64,000 nt of DNA from Prochlorococcus sp. AG-347-M23 (GTDB lineage: Bacteria > Cyanobacteriota > Cyanobacteriia > PCC-6307 > Cyanobiaceae). Location: the NCBI GenBank assembly GCA_003278855.1, contig QCCU01000007.1, forward strand, positions 1 through 64,000, given 5' to 3'. Below the pieces are notes generated by a model. It ran no database searches. It worked only from the letters and a program-made list of their open reading frames with translations, and had not been told where the DNA came from. The first letter of the stretch is position 1. Each line of letters begins with the position of its first letter. The translations under genes and the position numbers were made by a program. This document shows, piece after piece, positions 46,844 to 56,509 of the stretch.

Positions 46844-48662
46844 TGCTTGCTGAAGATCTTCTTCTTTTTTTTCTTGAATTGTTTAGCTCATCTGTAATGT
46901 CAATCTCATTCTTTTTATCTGTAAATACAACTTCATTATTTTCATTGGTTTTATTTGTTGATTGATTTTTAGAATTTGGATTTGCTTCAATTTTAATTTG
47001 AATCTTTTCTTCTCCCGATTTTGATATTTTTTTTATTTGTTTTGCTTTTGTTTTTTTATTTTCTAAGGGTTTTTCAGTTTCTTTATTACTTTCTTTTAAA
47101 CGTACAAAATTATTGCTGGTGAGATATTCTTTACCTAACTTTATAAGTGGATTAATACCTAAGTGACTGAAAACAATTTTTTCTTCATTTGTAAGATCAA
47201 CTGTTATTATATTTTTTTCTTTTGCATTTGATTGGTTCAAAATATCATGATCATTTTCTTTTTCTTTTTTATTAGAAGAATTCTCTTTACTTAAGTCTTT
47301 GGAGTTAATGAATTCCTTATTAATTATTTTTTCCTGCTCATCAGTTGATTGAGAAGCATCTGGCTCTAAAGACTTTAGATTGTTTGATTGATTAGATTTA
47401 TTTTCAACATTTTTAATTTTTAAGTTAGAAATTTCATGATTTAATATATTTTCTACATGACCTGTACCATCGCATGTAGAACATTTTTTGCCGAATAATT
47501 CATATATATTTTGACCTTGTCTTTTTCTGGTTAATTCTACTAATCCTAATTCAGTAAGCTGTGCTATTTGAGGCCTAGCAGAATCATCCTTTATTGCTGA
47601 CGTAAAATGCTCAAGTAACTGAAATTGATCTCTTCTAGATTCCATATCGATAAAATCTATTACTATAACTCCACCAATATTTCTTAATTTCATTTGCCTT
47701 GAGATTTCAACTGCTGCTTCGCAGTTTGTCCACAAAACGGTTTGTCTTGAATTTGCCGATCTTGTAAATGATCCAGAGTTTACATCGATTACTGTTAAAG
47801 CTTCAGTAGGTTCGATAATGATATAACCACCTGAAGGGAGATCCACTCTGGGCTGGAGGGCTTTTTGAATTGTTTTCTTAATTTCGTACTTTTCGAAAAT
47901 ATGTTGGTTTAAACTGTTATCGTGAAATTCAATTTCTATATCAGATTCATAATTTATTAAAAAATCTTTTGCCCTTGCTACTGAAAATTTACTATCAATA
48001 ATTATGCTTTGAGTTGATTCTTTAATATAATCTCTTAAGATTTTAAGAGAGAAATCGTCATCTCTTTTTATTAAATTTGGAGGATTAGAAGCTTCTGAAA
48101 CTTTTAGTACATTTTCCCATTGTTGAATTAATTGTTCTAAATCTTCAATTAGAAGTTCTTCTTTTATTTTTTCAGCTTCCGTTCTGAATAACAAGCCAGT
48201 GCTGGGTGGTTTTATTAAAACCCCAAGAGCTTTCAAACGGCTTCGTTCAGTTTCTGTATTTATTTTTCTTGAAATATTTACTCCTTGGCCATATGGCTGT
48301 AATATCAAGTATTTTCCTGGGATTGAAATACTTCCAGTTAGTCTGGGCCCTTTAGATCCTGTGGGTTCCTTTATTACCTGTACAAGAACTTTTTGTTTAG
48401 GTTCTAGTAATTCAGTTATTCCAAATGTCCCTTTTTTAAGTCTTAGTGGACCTAAATCTGAAACATGGATGAATCCATTTTTCTCACTTTCACCAATATT
48501 TATAAAAGCGGCATCAATGCCAGGGAGAACATTTTCAACTGTTCCTAAAAAAATATCGCCAATTTGATATTGACCTTGTGCGACGATTAATTCATCAACT
48601 CGATCATCTGTGAGTAGTGCTGCTATTCGCGCCTGCTCAGCGATGATAATTTGCTGAGACAT
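46836..48662 (-). CDS. rne: Ribonuclease E/G
   Basis: The 608-residue endonuclease starts [20 protein letters not shown]. The S1 domain is near residues 35-120. The catalytic DNase I-like region has [14 protein letters not shown] and [15 protein letters not shown], and the Zn-link is [13 protein letters not shown] (about residues 397-409). The C-terminal ~200 residues are Lys/Asn/Glu-rich and disordered. The end RKKRRRSSA (followed by SIE) matches the nonapeptide that recruits polynucleotide phosphorylase in other cyanobacteria. It is the main mRNA decay and processing enzyme. Confidence 0.95.
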   Translation of the reverse strand: MSQQIIIAEQARIAALLTDDRVDELIVAQGQYQIGDIFLGTVENVLPGIDAAFINIGESEKNGFIHVSDLGPLRLKKGTFGITELLEPKQKVLVQVIKEPTGSKGPRLTGSISIPGKYLILQPYGQGVNISRKINTETERSRLKALGVLIKPPSTGLLFRTEAEKIKEELLIEDLEQLIQQWENVLKVSEASNPPNLIKRDDDFSLKILRDYIKESTQSIIIDSKFSVARAKDFLINYESDIEIEFHDNSLNQHIFEKYEIKKTIQKALQPRVDLPSGGYIIIEPTEALTVIDVNSGSFTRSANSRQTVLWTNCEAAVEISRQMKLRNIGGVIVIDFIDMESRRDQFQLLEHFTSAIKDDSARPQIAQLTELGLVELTRKRQGQNIYELFGKKCSTCDGTGHVENILNHEISNLKIKNVENKSNQSNNLKSLEPDASQSTDEQEKIINKEFINSKDLSKENSSNKKEKENDHDILNQSNAKEKNIITVDLTNEEKIVFSHLGINPLIKLGKEYLTSNNFVRLKESNKETEKPLENKKTKAKQIKKISKSGEEKIQIKIEANPNSKNQSTNKTNENNEVVFTDKKNEIDITDELNNSRKKRRRSSASIE

Positions 48663-48956
48663 ATAATTGATTCTGAATGATTTGGATTTTGAAAATCGTC
48701 TAAATTAAAGAATTAGATTTTATCTTTAATAAGCAATTTTGTTGGCTATTATTATTTACTTTTTAAAATTAATAAAGTTAATAGTGATTGAATTATGCTG
48801 TTTATAAAGCTTTAAACGATTTTCAAACTAATTGAAACTGATTTTACAGCTATGATTATCTCTTGAATTAACCATAACTAAGATAATTTTAACATCTAAT
48901 CACCACTAAAGCACGTTAATACATTATTCTAATATTGGAGATATTTTTTATCTAAA
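48663..48956. promoter_or_regulatory. Divergent rne/dapL spacer with a 12-bp inverted repeat
   Basis: In these 294 bases TTTGAAAATCGT (48688-48699) and ACGATTTTCAAA (48816-48827) are perfect inverted copies 116 bases apart, both on the rne side. ATTATCT/AGATAAT is a shorter pair near 48860-48890. If the rne transcript begins to the right of 48827, the arms could fold the 5' leader. In other bacteria rne autoregulates through its leader. GGAG at ~48942 serves the dapL GTG. Confidence 0.4.
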
Positions 48957-50183
48957 GTGGTTCAAGTAAACGAAAATTATTTAAAACTCAAAGCAGGCTA
49001 TTTATTCCCTGAAATTGCTAAAAGGGTAAAAAAATATTCTCAATCTAATAAGAATGTTGAAATTATTAAGCTTGGCATAGGAGATGTTACAGAACCATTA
49101 CCTAGAGTATGCATAGAGGCTATGGGTAAAGCTTTAGATGAAATGGGAACAAAAGATGGTTTCAGAGGTTATGGACCAGAACAAGGTTATTCTTGGCTAA
49201 GAGAAAAAATATCTGAGCATGATTTTATTTCTAGAGGGTGTCAAATTTCACCTGAAGAAATCTTTGTTTCAGATGGCTCTAAATGCGATAGTAGCAATAT
49301 TTTAGATATTCTTGGCAAAGACAATTCAATTGCTGTAACAGATCCTGTTTATCCTGTTTATGTAGACAGTAACGTCATGACAGGCAGGACTGGTGATGCT
49401 CTTGAAAATGGTACTTATCAAGGATTAACATATCTTGCAATAAACGAGGAGAACAACTTTCTGCCAAAACTACCTGAAAAAAAAGTTGATATTTTATATC
49501 TTTGTTTTCCTAATAATCCGACCGGGGCAACTATCACTAAAAAAGAATTGAAAAAGTGGGTTGACTATGCTCTTCAAAACAAATCTCTGATACTTTTTGA
49601 TGCAGCTTATGAAGCATTTATTCAAGATAATGATATTCCACATTCAATCTATGAGATTGAGGGGGCGAAGGATTGTGCTATTGAATTTAGATCTTTTTCA
49701 AAGAATGCAGGATTCACAGGAGTTAGATGTGCTCTTACAGTAATACCAAAAAATCTCAAAGGTTTGAGCTCAAAAAATGAGGAAATAGACTTATGGCCTC
49801 TTTGGAATAGACGACAATCTACAAAGTTCAATGGAGTAAGTTATGTGGTTCAGAGAGGAGCAGAGGCTGTTTATTCTCTTGAAGGGAAGCAACAAGTGAG
49901 AGGTTTAATTGATTTTTATATGGAAAATGCAAAAATCATGAAAAATAAACTTCAGAATGCAGGATATCAAGTTTATGGTGGGGATAATGCTCCTTATATC
50001 TGGATTAAAGTTCCTGATCAAATGACATCTTGGGACTTTTTTGATTTCCTTCTGCAAAAAGTCAGTGTAGTGGGAACACCTGGCAGCGGATTTGGATTGT
50101 CAGGAGAAGGTTATTTTCGCTTGTCAGCATTTAACTCACGATCAAACGTTATTGATGCAATGGAAAGAATAATTAATATATAA
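48957..50183 (+). CDS. dapL: LL-diaminopimelate aminotransferase
   Basis: The 408-residue fold-type I PLP enzyme starts at GTG 48957 ([20 protein letters not shown]). The PLP lysine is in [18 protein letters not shown] (about residues 239-256), and the substrate region has [14 protein letters not shown]. It makes LL-diaminopimelate directly from tetrahydrodipicolinate, the route used by cyanobacteria and plants for lysine and peptidoglycan. GGAG lies before the GTG. clpS follows by 32 bases. Confidence 0.96.
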   Translation: MVQVNENYLKLKAGYLFPEIAKRVKKYSQSNKNVEIIKLGIGDVTEPLPRVCIEAMGKALDEMGTKDGFRGYGPEQGYSWLREKISEHDFISRGCQISPEEIFVSDGSKCDSSNILDILGKDNSIAVTDPVYPVYVDSNVMTGRTGDALENGTYQGLTYLAINEENNFLPKLPEKKVDILYLCFPNNPTGATITKKELKKWVDYALQNKSLILFDAAYEAFIQDNDIPHSIYEIEGAKDCAIEFRSFSKNAGFTGVRCALTVIPKNLKGLSSKNEEIDLWPLWNRRQSTKFNGVSYVVQRGAEAVYSLEGKQQVRGLIDFYMENAKIMKNKLQNAGYQVYGGDNAPYIWIKVPDQMTSWDFFDFLLQKVSVVGTPGSGFGLSGEGYFRLSAFNSRSNVIDAMERIINI

Positions 50184-50215
50184 TTATTAGTACAATTTAG
50201 ACCCTAAAAATTTTA

Positions 50216-50533
50216 ATGTTATCCATAAAGTTAGAACAAAGTGTAAGTAATAATTCAGCAGTGATTGAAAAGAAACCTGCTGAATTAAAAAATAAATCTC
50301 CAAAATATAAGGTCTTACTTCATAATGATCCAGTTAATTCTATGGAGTATGTAACTATTTCACTAAGAGAAGTTGTGCCGCAATTAAGTGAACAAGATGC
50401 CATCACAATTATGCTTGAGGCACACAATACGGGTGTAGGTTTGGTAATTGTTTGTGATTTAGAGCCAGCAGAATTCTACTCAGAATCATTAAAATCTAAA
50501 GGCATTTCTAGTTCAATTGAAAAAGAGGATTAA
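50216..50533 (+). CDS. clpS: ATP-dependent Clp protease adaptor ClpS
   Basis: The 105-residue protein has a poorly conserved N-terminus, then the ClpS core YKVLLHNDPVNSMEYVTISL (about residues 31-50) and MLEAHNTGVGLVIVCDLEPAEF. ClpS delivers N-degron substrates to ClpC/ClpA. Cyanobacteria often carry two ClpS types; the NDPVNSMEYV pocket looks like the canonical one, though I cannot be sure which type this is. Confidence 0.92.
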   Translation: MLSIKLEQSVSNNSAVIEKKPAELKNKSPKYKVLLHNDPVNSMEYVTISLREVVPQLSEQDAITIMLEAHNTGVGLVIVCDLEPAEFYSESLKSKGISSSIEKED

Positions 50534-50548
50534 AAACTGTTGAATTTA

Positions 50549-52168
50549 TTATTTAGAATAAGCTAATTTCCTTTCCGATAAAGGACGCACTGTTAAGGAT
50601 TCTTTTAAGGAGGACTTACCATATTCTCTCTCGAGAATATTGATAACTGTTTTGCCAAATTCATCTTCTGGATTATCAAAAGCTTCCAAGCAAACCTGAC
50701 CAAGTTTTTTACCTAGTGAGCCTGGATTCCAAAGAAGTTTTCTAGCTGTCCAGGGCATCATGCTCATTGGATTGTAATTTGGTTTCAAAATTTTATTTTC
50801 CAAGGCATACTTCTCAAGAAGAGTATGAGGTTGTAAACCTATAAAGAATATAGCTGGATCAACTAAGCCTTTACCAAAAATATTTTCTAATTCTCTATGG
50901 TAAGCAATTGTTTGTCTTATAGTGCTGGGCGTTTCATCAAAAACATTAAATGAATAATTGACTGAAACATGATTCTTGAAACCTGATTTGACTAACATTC
51001 TGCAATTATTTAATACGGTTTCAAGGTCATATGCTAATCTCATTTTTCTAACAAGTTCTTGAGATCCCGACGTGATACCTATTTCAAAATAGCTCATACC
51101 TGTATCAACCATAAGCTGAGCTAGTTCAGCATCAATATTATCTGCTCTGATGTAGGCAGCCCAATTAATATCATCCCAGCCTTGATCTTTAATTGCTTTC
51201 AAAAGTGTTTTTGCATCTTCAATATGTTTTTTGGCTGGAATAAACTGTGCATCAGTGAACCAAAATCCCCTTACCCCAAGATCATACAATTGTTTCATTT
51301 CTTTGATTACTTCGTTAACAGGATTAACGCGAACCTGTTTCCCCTCCACAACTGTATAAACGCAGAAACAACAATTATGCGGACATCCTCTTTTTGTTTG
51401 CACTCCAACGTAGTAGTCTCCACCTTCAATATACCAGTTGAATTCAGGCCATATTGATTTAATATATTGATAGTTGCAGGCAGTTTTAACAGTGCCTGAA
51501 GGTTGTTCATGTATTAATTTGTTTCGAGGCTTTTGTCCTGCAATGTAACATCTTTCTTCCTCGATTGAATCTCCTCTAATAATTTTTTCTATAAGATTTT
51601 CTCCCTCTCCAACTGAAATAACAGTTCCTTTTGGGAGTAGATTCCCCAATTGTTCATAGAAGACACTAACAGCTCCACCTCCTAAAATTACTTTTACATT
51701 CTTGTTATATTTTTGTGCTCTTTTTAGTCCCAGCTTGACTAAAGAAGTATTTCTATATATTTCTCCATAATGAGATGCAATTAATTTTAATCCTCCCCAG
51801 GAACCTCTAATTTTTTTAAGGATATTTTTTGAGTAGAAAACTTCAAAAGAGTTTTGTAGGGGATTTCCGCTTCTACCATCAACAGGTGCATAAATTTGTA
51901 TATCTCTCCATGAAAAAATGATAAGATGTGGTCTAAATTGATCAATTTTTCTAGATAAGTATTTGGAAACTTTATTAGATGGAATTATTGCGAGATCTAT
52001 GAATTGCTGCTCTATATCTGGAAAAGATTTATGAATATGGTCTGCTAAATAAATAGGTCCAATTGGAAATATTGGATTACATGGCAGTCTTACCGTTAGG
52101 ATTTTGCCATAGTGCTTTCTTTGGTAATCTTTTTTATTTAAATTTTTTAACTTCAAATTAAAATTCAT
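50549..52168 (-). CDS. B12-binding-type radical SAM protein of unknown substrate
   Basis: The 539-residue protein has an N-terminal Rossmann-like region typical of B12-binding radical SAM proteins (VRLPCNPIFPIGPIYLADHI at about residues 27-46, VKVILGGGAVSVFYEQLG further on), though the DxHxxG base of true cobalamin binders is not seen. The radical SAM cluster is CPHNCCFC (CX3CX2C, about residues 262-269). FWFTDAQFIPAKKHIEDAK and YFEIGITSGSQELVRKMRL follow. It resembles BchE/MiaB-like families only in architecture. The substrate is unknown. Confidence 0.82.
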   Translation of the reverse strand: MNFNLKLKNLNKKDYQRKHYGKILTVRLPCNPIFPIGPIYLADHIHKSFPDIEQQFIDLAIIPSNKVSKYLSRKIDQFRPHLIIFSWRDIQIYAPVDGRSGNPLQNSFEVFYSKNILKKIRGSWGGLKLIASHYGEIYRNTSLVKLGLKRAQKYNKNVKVILGGGAVSVFYEQLGNLLPKGTVISVGEGENLIEKIIRGDSIEEERCYIAGQKPRNKLIHEQPSGTVKTACNYQYIKSIWPEFNWYIEGGDYYVGVQTKRGCPHNCCFCVYTVVEGKQVRVNPVNEVIKEMKQLYDLGVRGFWFTDAQFIPAKKHIEDAKTLLKAIKDQGWDDINWAAYIRADNIDAELAQLMVDTGMSYFEIGITSGSQELVRKMRLAYDLETVLNNCRMLVKSGFKNHVSVNYSFNVFDETPSTIRQTIAYHRELENIFGKGLVDPAIFFIGLQPHTLLEKYALENKILKPNYNPMSMMPWTARKLLWNPGSLGKKLGQVCLEAFDNPEDEFGKTVINILEREYGKSSLKESLTVRPLSERKLAYSK

Positions 52169-52471
52169 GTCATGAAATTTAATGAATTTACCTTATTAAT
52201 GAATCTAACTACTTTATTACTAATTTGGAGAAATTAAAAATCCTAAGAAAATTTTCAAAATATTTTATTTAACTTAAGATATAAGAAAATATATATCCAG
52301 CATACTTTGAGAAGTTTTAACCAATCTATCACTTAACACATAAAAAACTTAATCAACGCATTATGACTTCTGTGTCAAAATAAAACATAAAAGGTACAAA
52401 AACTAATGATTAAAAATGATATTTAATTTTAAAATTTGTTTAATCATTTTAGTTTTAATTTGCTTTTTAAG
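52169..52471. other. 303-base AT-rich gap between the radical SAM gene and tRNA-Thr
   Basis: I see no gene. The right part holds a perfect 10-bp inverted repeat, AATGATTAAA (52405-52414) and TTTAATCATT (52439-52448), on the 3' side of the tRNA-Thr. In this AT-only sequence it is weak evidence for a terminator. The left part should contain the radical SAM gene promoter, but no clear hexamers stand out. No copy of the tRNA-Thr 3' end was found here. Confidence 0.4.
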
Positions 52472-52543
52472 TGCCGATAATTGGAATTGAACCAATGACC
52501 TACTGTTTACGAGACAGTTGCTCTACCCCTGAGCTATATCGGC
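52472..52543 (-). tRNA. tRNA-Thr(CGU)
   Basis: The minus strand folds as a 72-base tRNA. The acceptor GCCGATA pairs with TATCGGC, followed by discriminator A. The D-arm is AGCTCAGGGGTAGAGC. The anticodon stem ACTGT/ACAGT has loop CTCGTAA, so the anticodon is CGT (reads ACG). The T-arm is ATTGGTTCAATTCCAAT. CCA is not encoded. Confidence 0.95.
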
Positions 52544-52597
52544 AATATTAAACACTGAATTTTTCATATAGACTTAATTTTATAATTGAAAAAATTT

Positions 52598-52834
52598 ATG
52601 TCAAAAATAGATCCTGAATTAAAAAAGAAATTATTAAAAGAGTCCCAAGCTCCTTTCAAGGGTTTGAGAAGAATATTGTGGATAGCTTTTAGCGGATCTG
52701 CATTTTTAGGACTTGTAATAATGCTTTCCAGAATTGCAAGCGGAACTGCATTACAGCAAAACAACCTTCTGATACAGTTGGGTGCTTGTATAATATTTCC
52801 TACTTTATTATTTCTCGACAGAAATAAAGATTAA
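52598..52834 (+). CDS. Small two-helix membrane protein (DUF3493-like)
   Basis: I start at ATG 52598, giving 78 residues (MSKIDPELKKKLLKESQAPF), rather than the TTG at 52586. The hallmark is the N-terminal KKKLLKESQAPFKGLRRILW followed by two hydrophobic segments (about residues 28-47 and 57-72), typical of the DUF3493/LPA1-like family of cyanobacteria and plastids, linked to photosystem II assembly in plants. The link to that function here is inference. It is convergent with infB. Confidence 0.78.
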   Translation: MSKIDPELKKKLLKESQAPFKGLRRILWIAFSGSAFLGLVIMLSRIASGTALQQNNLLIQLGACIIFPTLLFLDRNKD

Positions 52835-52850
52835 TAAGCTAGATGTTTAA

Positions 52851-55800
52851 TTATTGTGATAACGTCCTTTTTTTAGTGACAAATTTGAATGCTTCTATTA
52901 AATCTCCTTCAATCCATGAAGAAAACTTATCACAACCAACTCCACACTCAAATCCGGTATTTACCTCTTTTACATCATCTTTAGCTCTTTTTAGAGAGTC
53001 TAAATTACCCTCAAATATTACTTTATCTGATCTAATAACTCTCAGCGAACAATTCCTTTGTAATTTACCTGTTTGTATATAACAGCCTGCAATAGCTCCT
53101 TTACCAACTGCGAAAGTTGCTCTAACTTCCGCTTGACCTAATGATTCTTCGACAAGATCGGGTTCTAGTAGACCTTCCATGGCCAACTGAATATCTTCTA
53201 AGAGTTTATAGATTACTTCATATTCTCTTATATCAACGTCATTAGCATCAGCTGCTCTCTTCGCACCAGAAGCCAATGAGGTGTTAAACCCAATGATTAC
53301 TGACCCAGATGCAGCAGCGAGATCTATATCTGTCTCAGTTATTTCTCCAGGAGCAGAAAGTAGAACTCTGACTTGAACTTCATTTTTTGGTAATTGTTCT
53401 AGTGATCCTAATATCGCTTCAACACTACCTTGAACATCAGCTTTGAGAATTAAGTTTAACTCTTTTAGTTCTCCATCATTTGCTTGCGTTGATAAGGATG
53501 ATAAGCTGACTCTTCTAGAAGCCATTTGCTGAGCTAATTTTGTAGCTCTAGCATCTGTTGCCCTTTCTCCAACAATGGCCCGAGCAGTTTTCTCATCAGG
53601 GTAGACTTCAAATTCATCTCCTGCAGTGGGTACTTCACTAAATCCTAGCGCTTCCACTGGGAAAGATGGTCCTGCTTCTTTAATTCTATTACCATGTTCA
53701 TCAACCATTGCTCTAATTTTTCCAAGGACTGAGCCCGCAGCTAAAACATCTCCAGATTTCAAAGTCCCATTTTGTACTAACAAAGTAGCCACAGGTCCTT
53801 TGGCTTTGTCTAGGTGGGCTTCAATAACAGTACCTTTTGCAAATCTATCAGGGTTAGCTTGTAGATCTTCTACCTCAGAAACTAATAAAATCATTTCGAG
53901 TAATTTATCAATATTTTGTTTTTTGATCGCACTTACTGGAACCATGACTATATCTCCTCCCCAATCTTCAGCAATCAAATCTTTTTCTGATAGTTCCTGC
54001 TTTACTCTGTCTGGGGATGCCCCTTCTTTGTCAATTTTATTTATTGCAACAACAATTGGTACTTTTGCAGCTCTTGCATGACTGATTGCTTCGAGTGTTT
54101 GAGGTCTGCAACCATCATCTGCAGCAACTACAAGAACAGCTACATCTGTAACCTTTGTACCCCTTGCTCTCATTGCAGTAAAGGCTTCATGGCCAGGGGT
54201 ATCAAGAAAAGTTAATTTTTTCTTTTGAGATTCATGTTCAAATTCAACTTGATAAGCTCCTATGTGTTGAGTGATGCCCCCTGCTTCTCCCGAAGCAACT
54301 CTTGATTCCCTGATGGAATCTAAAAGACTTGTTTTGCCATGATCTACATGCCCCATTACTGTAATAACAGGTGGTCTTCTTATTAAATGATTAATATCTT
54401 CAGATTCAATCATAGCTACTGTTTTTTCAGCAGCTTCTTGAATGTCATCTTGCAAAACAGGTACCCCAAATTCTTCTGCTACTGTTTCAATGGTCGCTAA
54501 GTCGAGTGATTGAGTAACAGTTGCGGTTATTCCTTTAAAAAAGAGAGATTTGATTATTTCAGAACTTTCCAGACTTAATTTATCAGCTAATTCTTGAACT
54601 GTTAAATTATCTTCAGGTACAATTATCATCTCAGGCCTAACTTGTTTGGCTTCTTTGGCAGCCTTTAACTCCATAGCTCTTCTTTTCTGCCTTTGTCTAG
54701 TAGTTTCTTTTTTCTTCTTTTTAAATTGTTTTATAGTTTTTTGAGATTTAGTTTCTTCAGAATTTTCTTTCTTAGGACGCGCCAGACTTGCTGATAAAAT
54801 TGAAATTTTCTCGCCTGAATATCCACTGGTTTCAGATGTTAATGAATCATCATTTTCACCAATAATATGAACTTTCTGCCTTTGTTTTTGAGGATTTTTA
54901 CTTCTTAATGCTTCAAGTTTTGCGCTATCATCCCAGTCTGTCTTTCCAGGTTTCTTTGAACTATTTGAAAATGCTCTATGAGGAGGTTTTTTGGAACTTG
55001 GAGTAGCATTTGGACGACTATTAGGCGCTTTCGCCTTCTGCTTAGGTGCATCGATATTTTGTTTTGCGTTATTCTTTTTACCTAGATTGTCTTCCTCAGA
55101 GTTACTATTTTTTTGAAGTTGTAAAAGTTCATTAGGTGATACAGGCTTCCTTATCCCAGAAGAATTTTGGCCATTGAATTTAGAACCAGGCCTATTGGGC
55201 ATGCCAGGTCTATTGGGAGAACCAGTTCTATTGGGAGAACCAGTTCTATTGGGAGAACCAGTTCTATTGGGATTGCCTTGCCGATTAAATGAGCCAGGTC
55301 TGCCTTGATCTGAAGGTTTGTTTCTTAATCCAGGCCTATTGGGCATACCAGGTCTATTGGGCATACCAGGTCTATTGGGAGAACCAGGTCTGTTTGAGAC
55401 AGATTGTTTAAAAGCAATGTTTTGCTGATTGTTATTTTGCTTATTAGGATTTATTTTTGGATCTTCTCTTCTTATTGGAGCTCCTACGAGCTCAGGGGTT
55501 TTTATTCTATTATTAAAAATTTTTGTTGTAGGTTTGTTCGTATTTTGATCAGGTTTATTTGATAGTCGTCTTTTATCCCCTGCACTTGAGATGTTCTGGG
55601 AAGATTCATTGGATTTAACATTATTGTTTATATTTTTAGGCTTTGCGATTAGTTGAATAGGTGGTTTTGTCGGACTTTTGATAGGTGGGGTTGTGATATT
55701 TGCAAAAGTTTTTTTATCTTGGTTTAAATTCTGTGAAGGTTTACTATTTATATTTTTATTTGTAAGATTTGCTCGAGATTGTGAACTGTTGGTATTTGTG

Positions 55801-56180
55801 GGTTTATTGAGAATTGTAGGTTTATTTGAAATTATTTTTTGACTCTCAGGTTTATTAAGAGGTTTATTCAACAATGGCTTTTTTTTTGAATCGTCTTCAA
55901 GAGGTTTCCCTTTCATAGAAGAGATAACTGAAGATTCATTTTCTTTGTTTTGTTTATAATTTTCTTTTTTAATCGAAGGTTTCTTAATAGAAAGAATATT
56001 TTTATCTGAATTTTTTTTATTAATAAGATTTTTTATTTTTTTTGCTTCCTCAGCACTAATTGAACTGCTGTGGCTTTTAACTGAAATTGAAAGTTTTTGA
56101 GCAGCATCCAATATATCTTTATTTTCCAGATTTAAGTCTCTGGAAAGTTCATAAATTCTGATTTTATCGCTGATAGTCAT
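52851..56180 (-). CDS. infB: Translation initiation factor IF-2
   Basis: The 1109-residue protein is long because of a ~500-residue disordered N-terminal half rich in Asn, Lys, Pro and Ser, which contains hexapeptide repeats (see 55186-55383). The conserved IF2_N domain [20 protein letters not shown] and the GTPase ([15 protein letters not shown], about residues 608-622; [15 protein letters not shown]) follow, then domains II-IV. It places initiator tRNA on the 30S subunit. It is the last gene of the rimP-nusA-ylxR-infB operon. Confidence 0.96.
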   Translation of the reverse strand: MTISDKIRIYELSRDLNLENKDILDAAQKLSISVKSHSSSISAEEAKKIKNLINKKNSDKNILSIKKPSIKKENYKQNKENESSVISSMKGKPLEDDSKKKPLLNKPLNKPESQKIISNKPTILNKPTNTNSSQSRANLTNKNINSKPSQNLNQDKKTFANITTPPIKSPTKPPIQLIAKPKNINNNVKSNESSQNISSAGDKRRLSNKPDQNTNKPTTKIFNNRIKTPELVGAPIRREDPKINPNKQNNNQQNIAFKQSVSNRPGSPNRPGMPNRPGMPNRPGLRNKPSDQGRPGSFNRQGNPNRTGSPNRTGSPNRTGSPNRPGMPNRPGSKFNGQNSSGIRKPVSPNELLQLQKNSNSEEDNLGKKNNAKQNIDAPKQKAKAPNSRPNATPSSKKPPHRAFSNSSKKPGKTDWDDSAKLEALRSKNPQKQRQKVHIIGENDDSLTSETSGYSGEKISILSASLARPKKENSEETKSQKTIKQFKKKKKETTRQRQKRRAMELKAAKEAKQVRPEMIIVPEDNLTVQELADKLSLESSEIIKSLFFKGITATVTQSLDLATIETVAEEFGVPVLQDDIQEAAEKTVAMIESEDINHLIRRPPVITVMGHVDHGKTSLLDSIRESRVASGEAGGITQHIGAYQVEFEHESQKKKLTFLDTPGHEAFTAMRARGTKVTDVAVLVVAADDGCRPQTLEAISHARAAKVPIVVAINKIDKEGASPDRVKQELSEKDLIAEDWGGDIVMVPVSAIKKQNIDKLLEMILLVSEVEDLQANPDRFAKGTVIEAHLDKAKGPVATLLVQNGTLKSGDVLAAGSVLGKIRAMVDEHGNRIKEAGPSFPVEALGFSEVPTAGDEFEVYPDEKTARAIVGERATDARATKLAQQMASRRVSLSSLSTQANDGELKELNLILKADVQGSVEAILGSLEQLPKNEVQVRVLLSAPGEITETDIDLAAASGSVIIGFNTSLASGAKRAADANDVDIREYEVIYKLLEDIQLAMEGLLEPDLVEESLGQAEVRATFAVGKGAIAGCYIQTGKLQRNCSLRVIRSDKVIFEGNLDSLKRAKDDVKEVNTGFECGVGCDKFSSWIEGDLIEAFKFVTKKRTLSQ
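55186..55383 (-). repeat. 18-bp in-frame tandem repeats inside infB
   Basis: Five 18-bp units run head to tail at 55186-55275 (on the plus strand of type CCAGGTCTATTGGGAGAA) and three more at 55330-55383. Two adjacent units are identical (55222-55239 and 55240-55257). In protein they give [12 protein letters not shown] hexapeptides at about residues 266-332 of IF-2. In-frame gain or loss of units would be tolerated. Confidence 0.85.
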
Positions 56181-56236
56181 TTAATCTGATTTGTACTCTT
56201 TTGAAATTGAAGAGGATTTAATTTAATTATATTCCC

Positions 56237-56509
56237 TTAATGGGGATAGTTATTGTAGCTTGTAATTTCTTTTTCAAAAATTTCAATAAATTCAGGCTCT
56301 AAAAATGTTTTTAAAGCTTTTTGAAGCTTTTTTTTGATCTTGGAATCTGAGTAGCATTTTTTTGATTTGCAAATGTAAGCTGATCTCCCCATTCCCTTTT
56401 GAAGCATGATGCCTTGCTTATAATCTTTAGTAATCTTTAAAAGATCTTTCCGGTCATATGTTTTTCTACATGAAATGCATACACGCAAAACAGGGATTTG
56501 TTGTGTCAC
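56237..56509 (-). CDS. ylxR: YlxR (DUF448) family RNA-binding protein
   Basis: This is a 90-residue basic protein with the family motif RVCISCRKTYDRKDLLKITK (residues 9-28) and GRSAYICKSKKC. YlxR proteins bind RNA and sit between nusA and infB in many bacteria. Binding to RNase P has been reported in some. The start overlaps the nusA stop by four bases. Confidence 0.9.
   Translation of the reverse strand: MTQQIPVLRVCISCRKTYDRKDLLKITKDYKQGIMLQKGMGRSAYICKSKKCYSDSKIKKKLQKALKTFLEPEFIEIFEKEITSYNNYPH

Noticed and set aside
48199-48567. 122-codon open frame antisense to rne
   Set aside because: It lies fully within the conserved N-terminal part of rne on the other strand and has no recognisable features.
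52405-52448. 10-bp inverted repeat as tRNA-Thr terminator or att site
   Set aside because: It is purely AT with a 24-base loop and no clean T-run in the right place, and no copy of the tRNA-Thr 3' end lies nearby. Kept only as a note in the gap description.
53626-54081. 151-codon open frame on the plus strand inside infB
   Set aside because: It is antisense to the conserved GTPase part of infB, with a composition expected of the complement of a coding strand.
55186-55383. Regularly spaced repeats resembling a CRISPR array
   Set aside because: The 18-bp units are contiguous, have no unique spacers, and are in frame within infB, coding hexapeptides. No cas genes are nearby.
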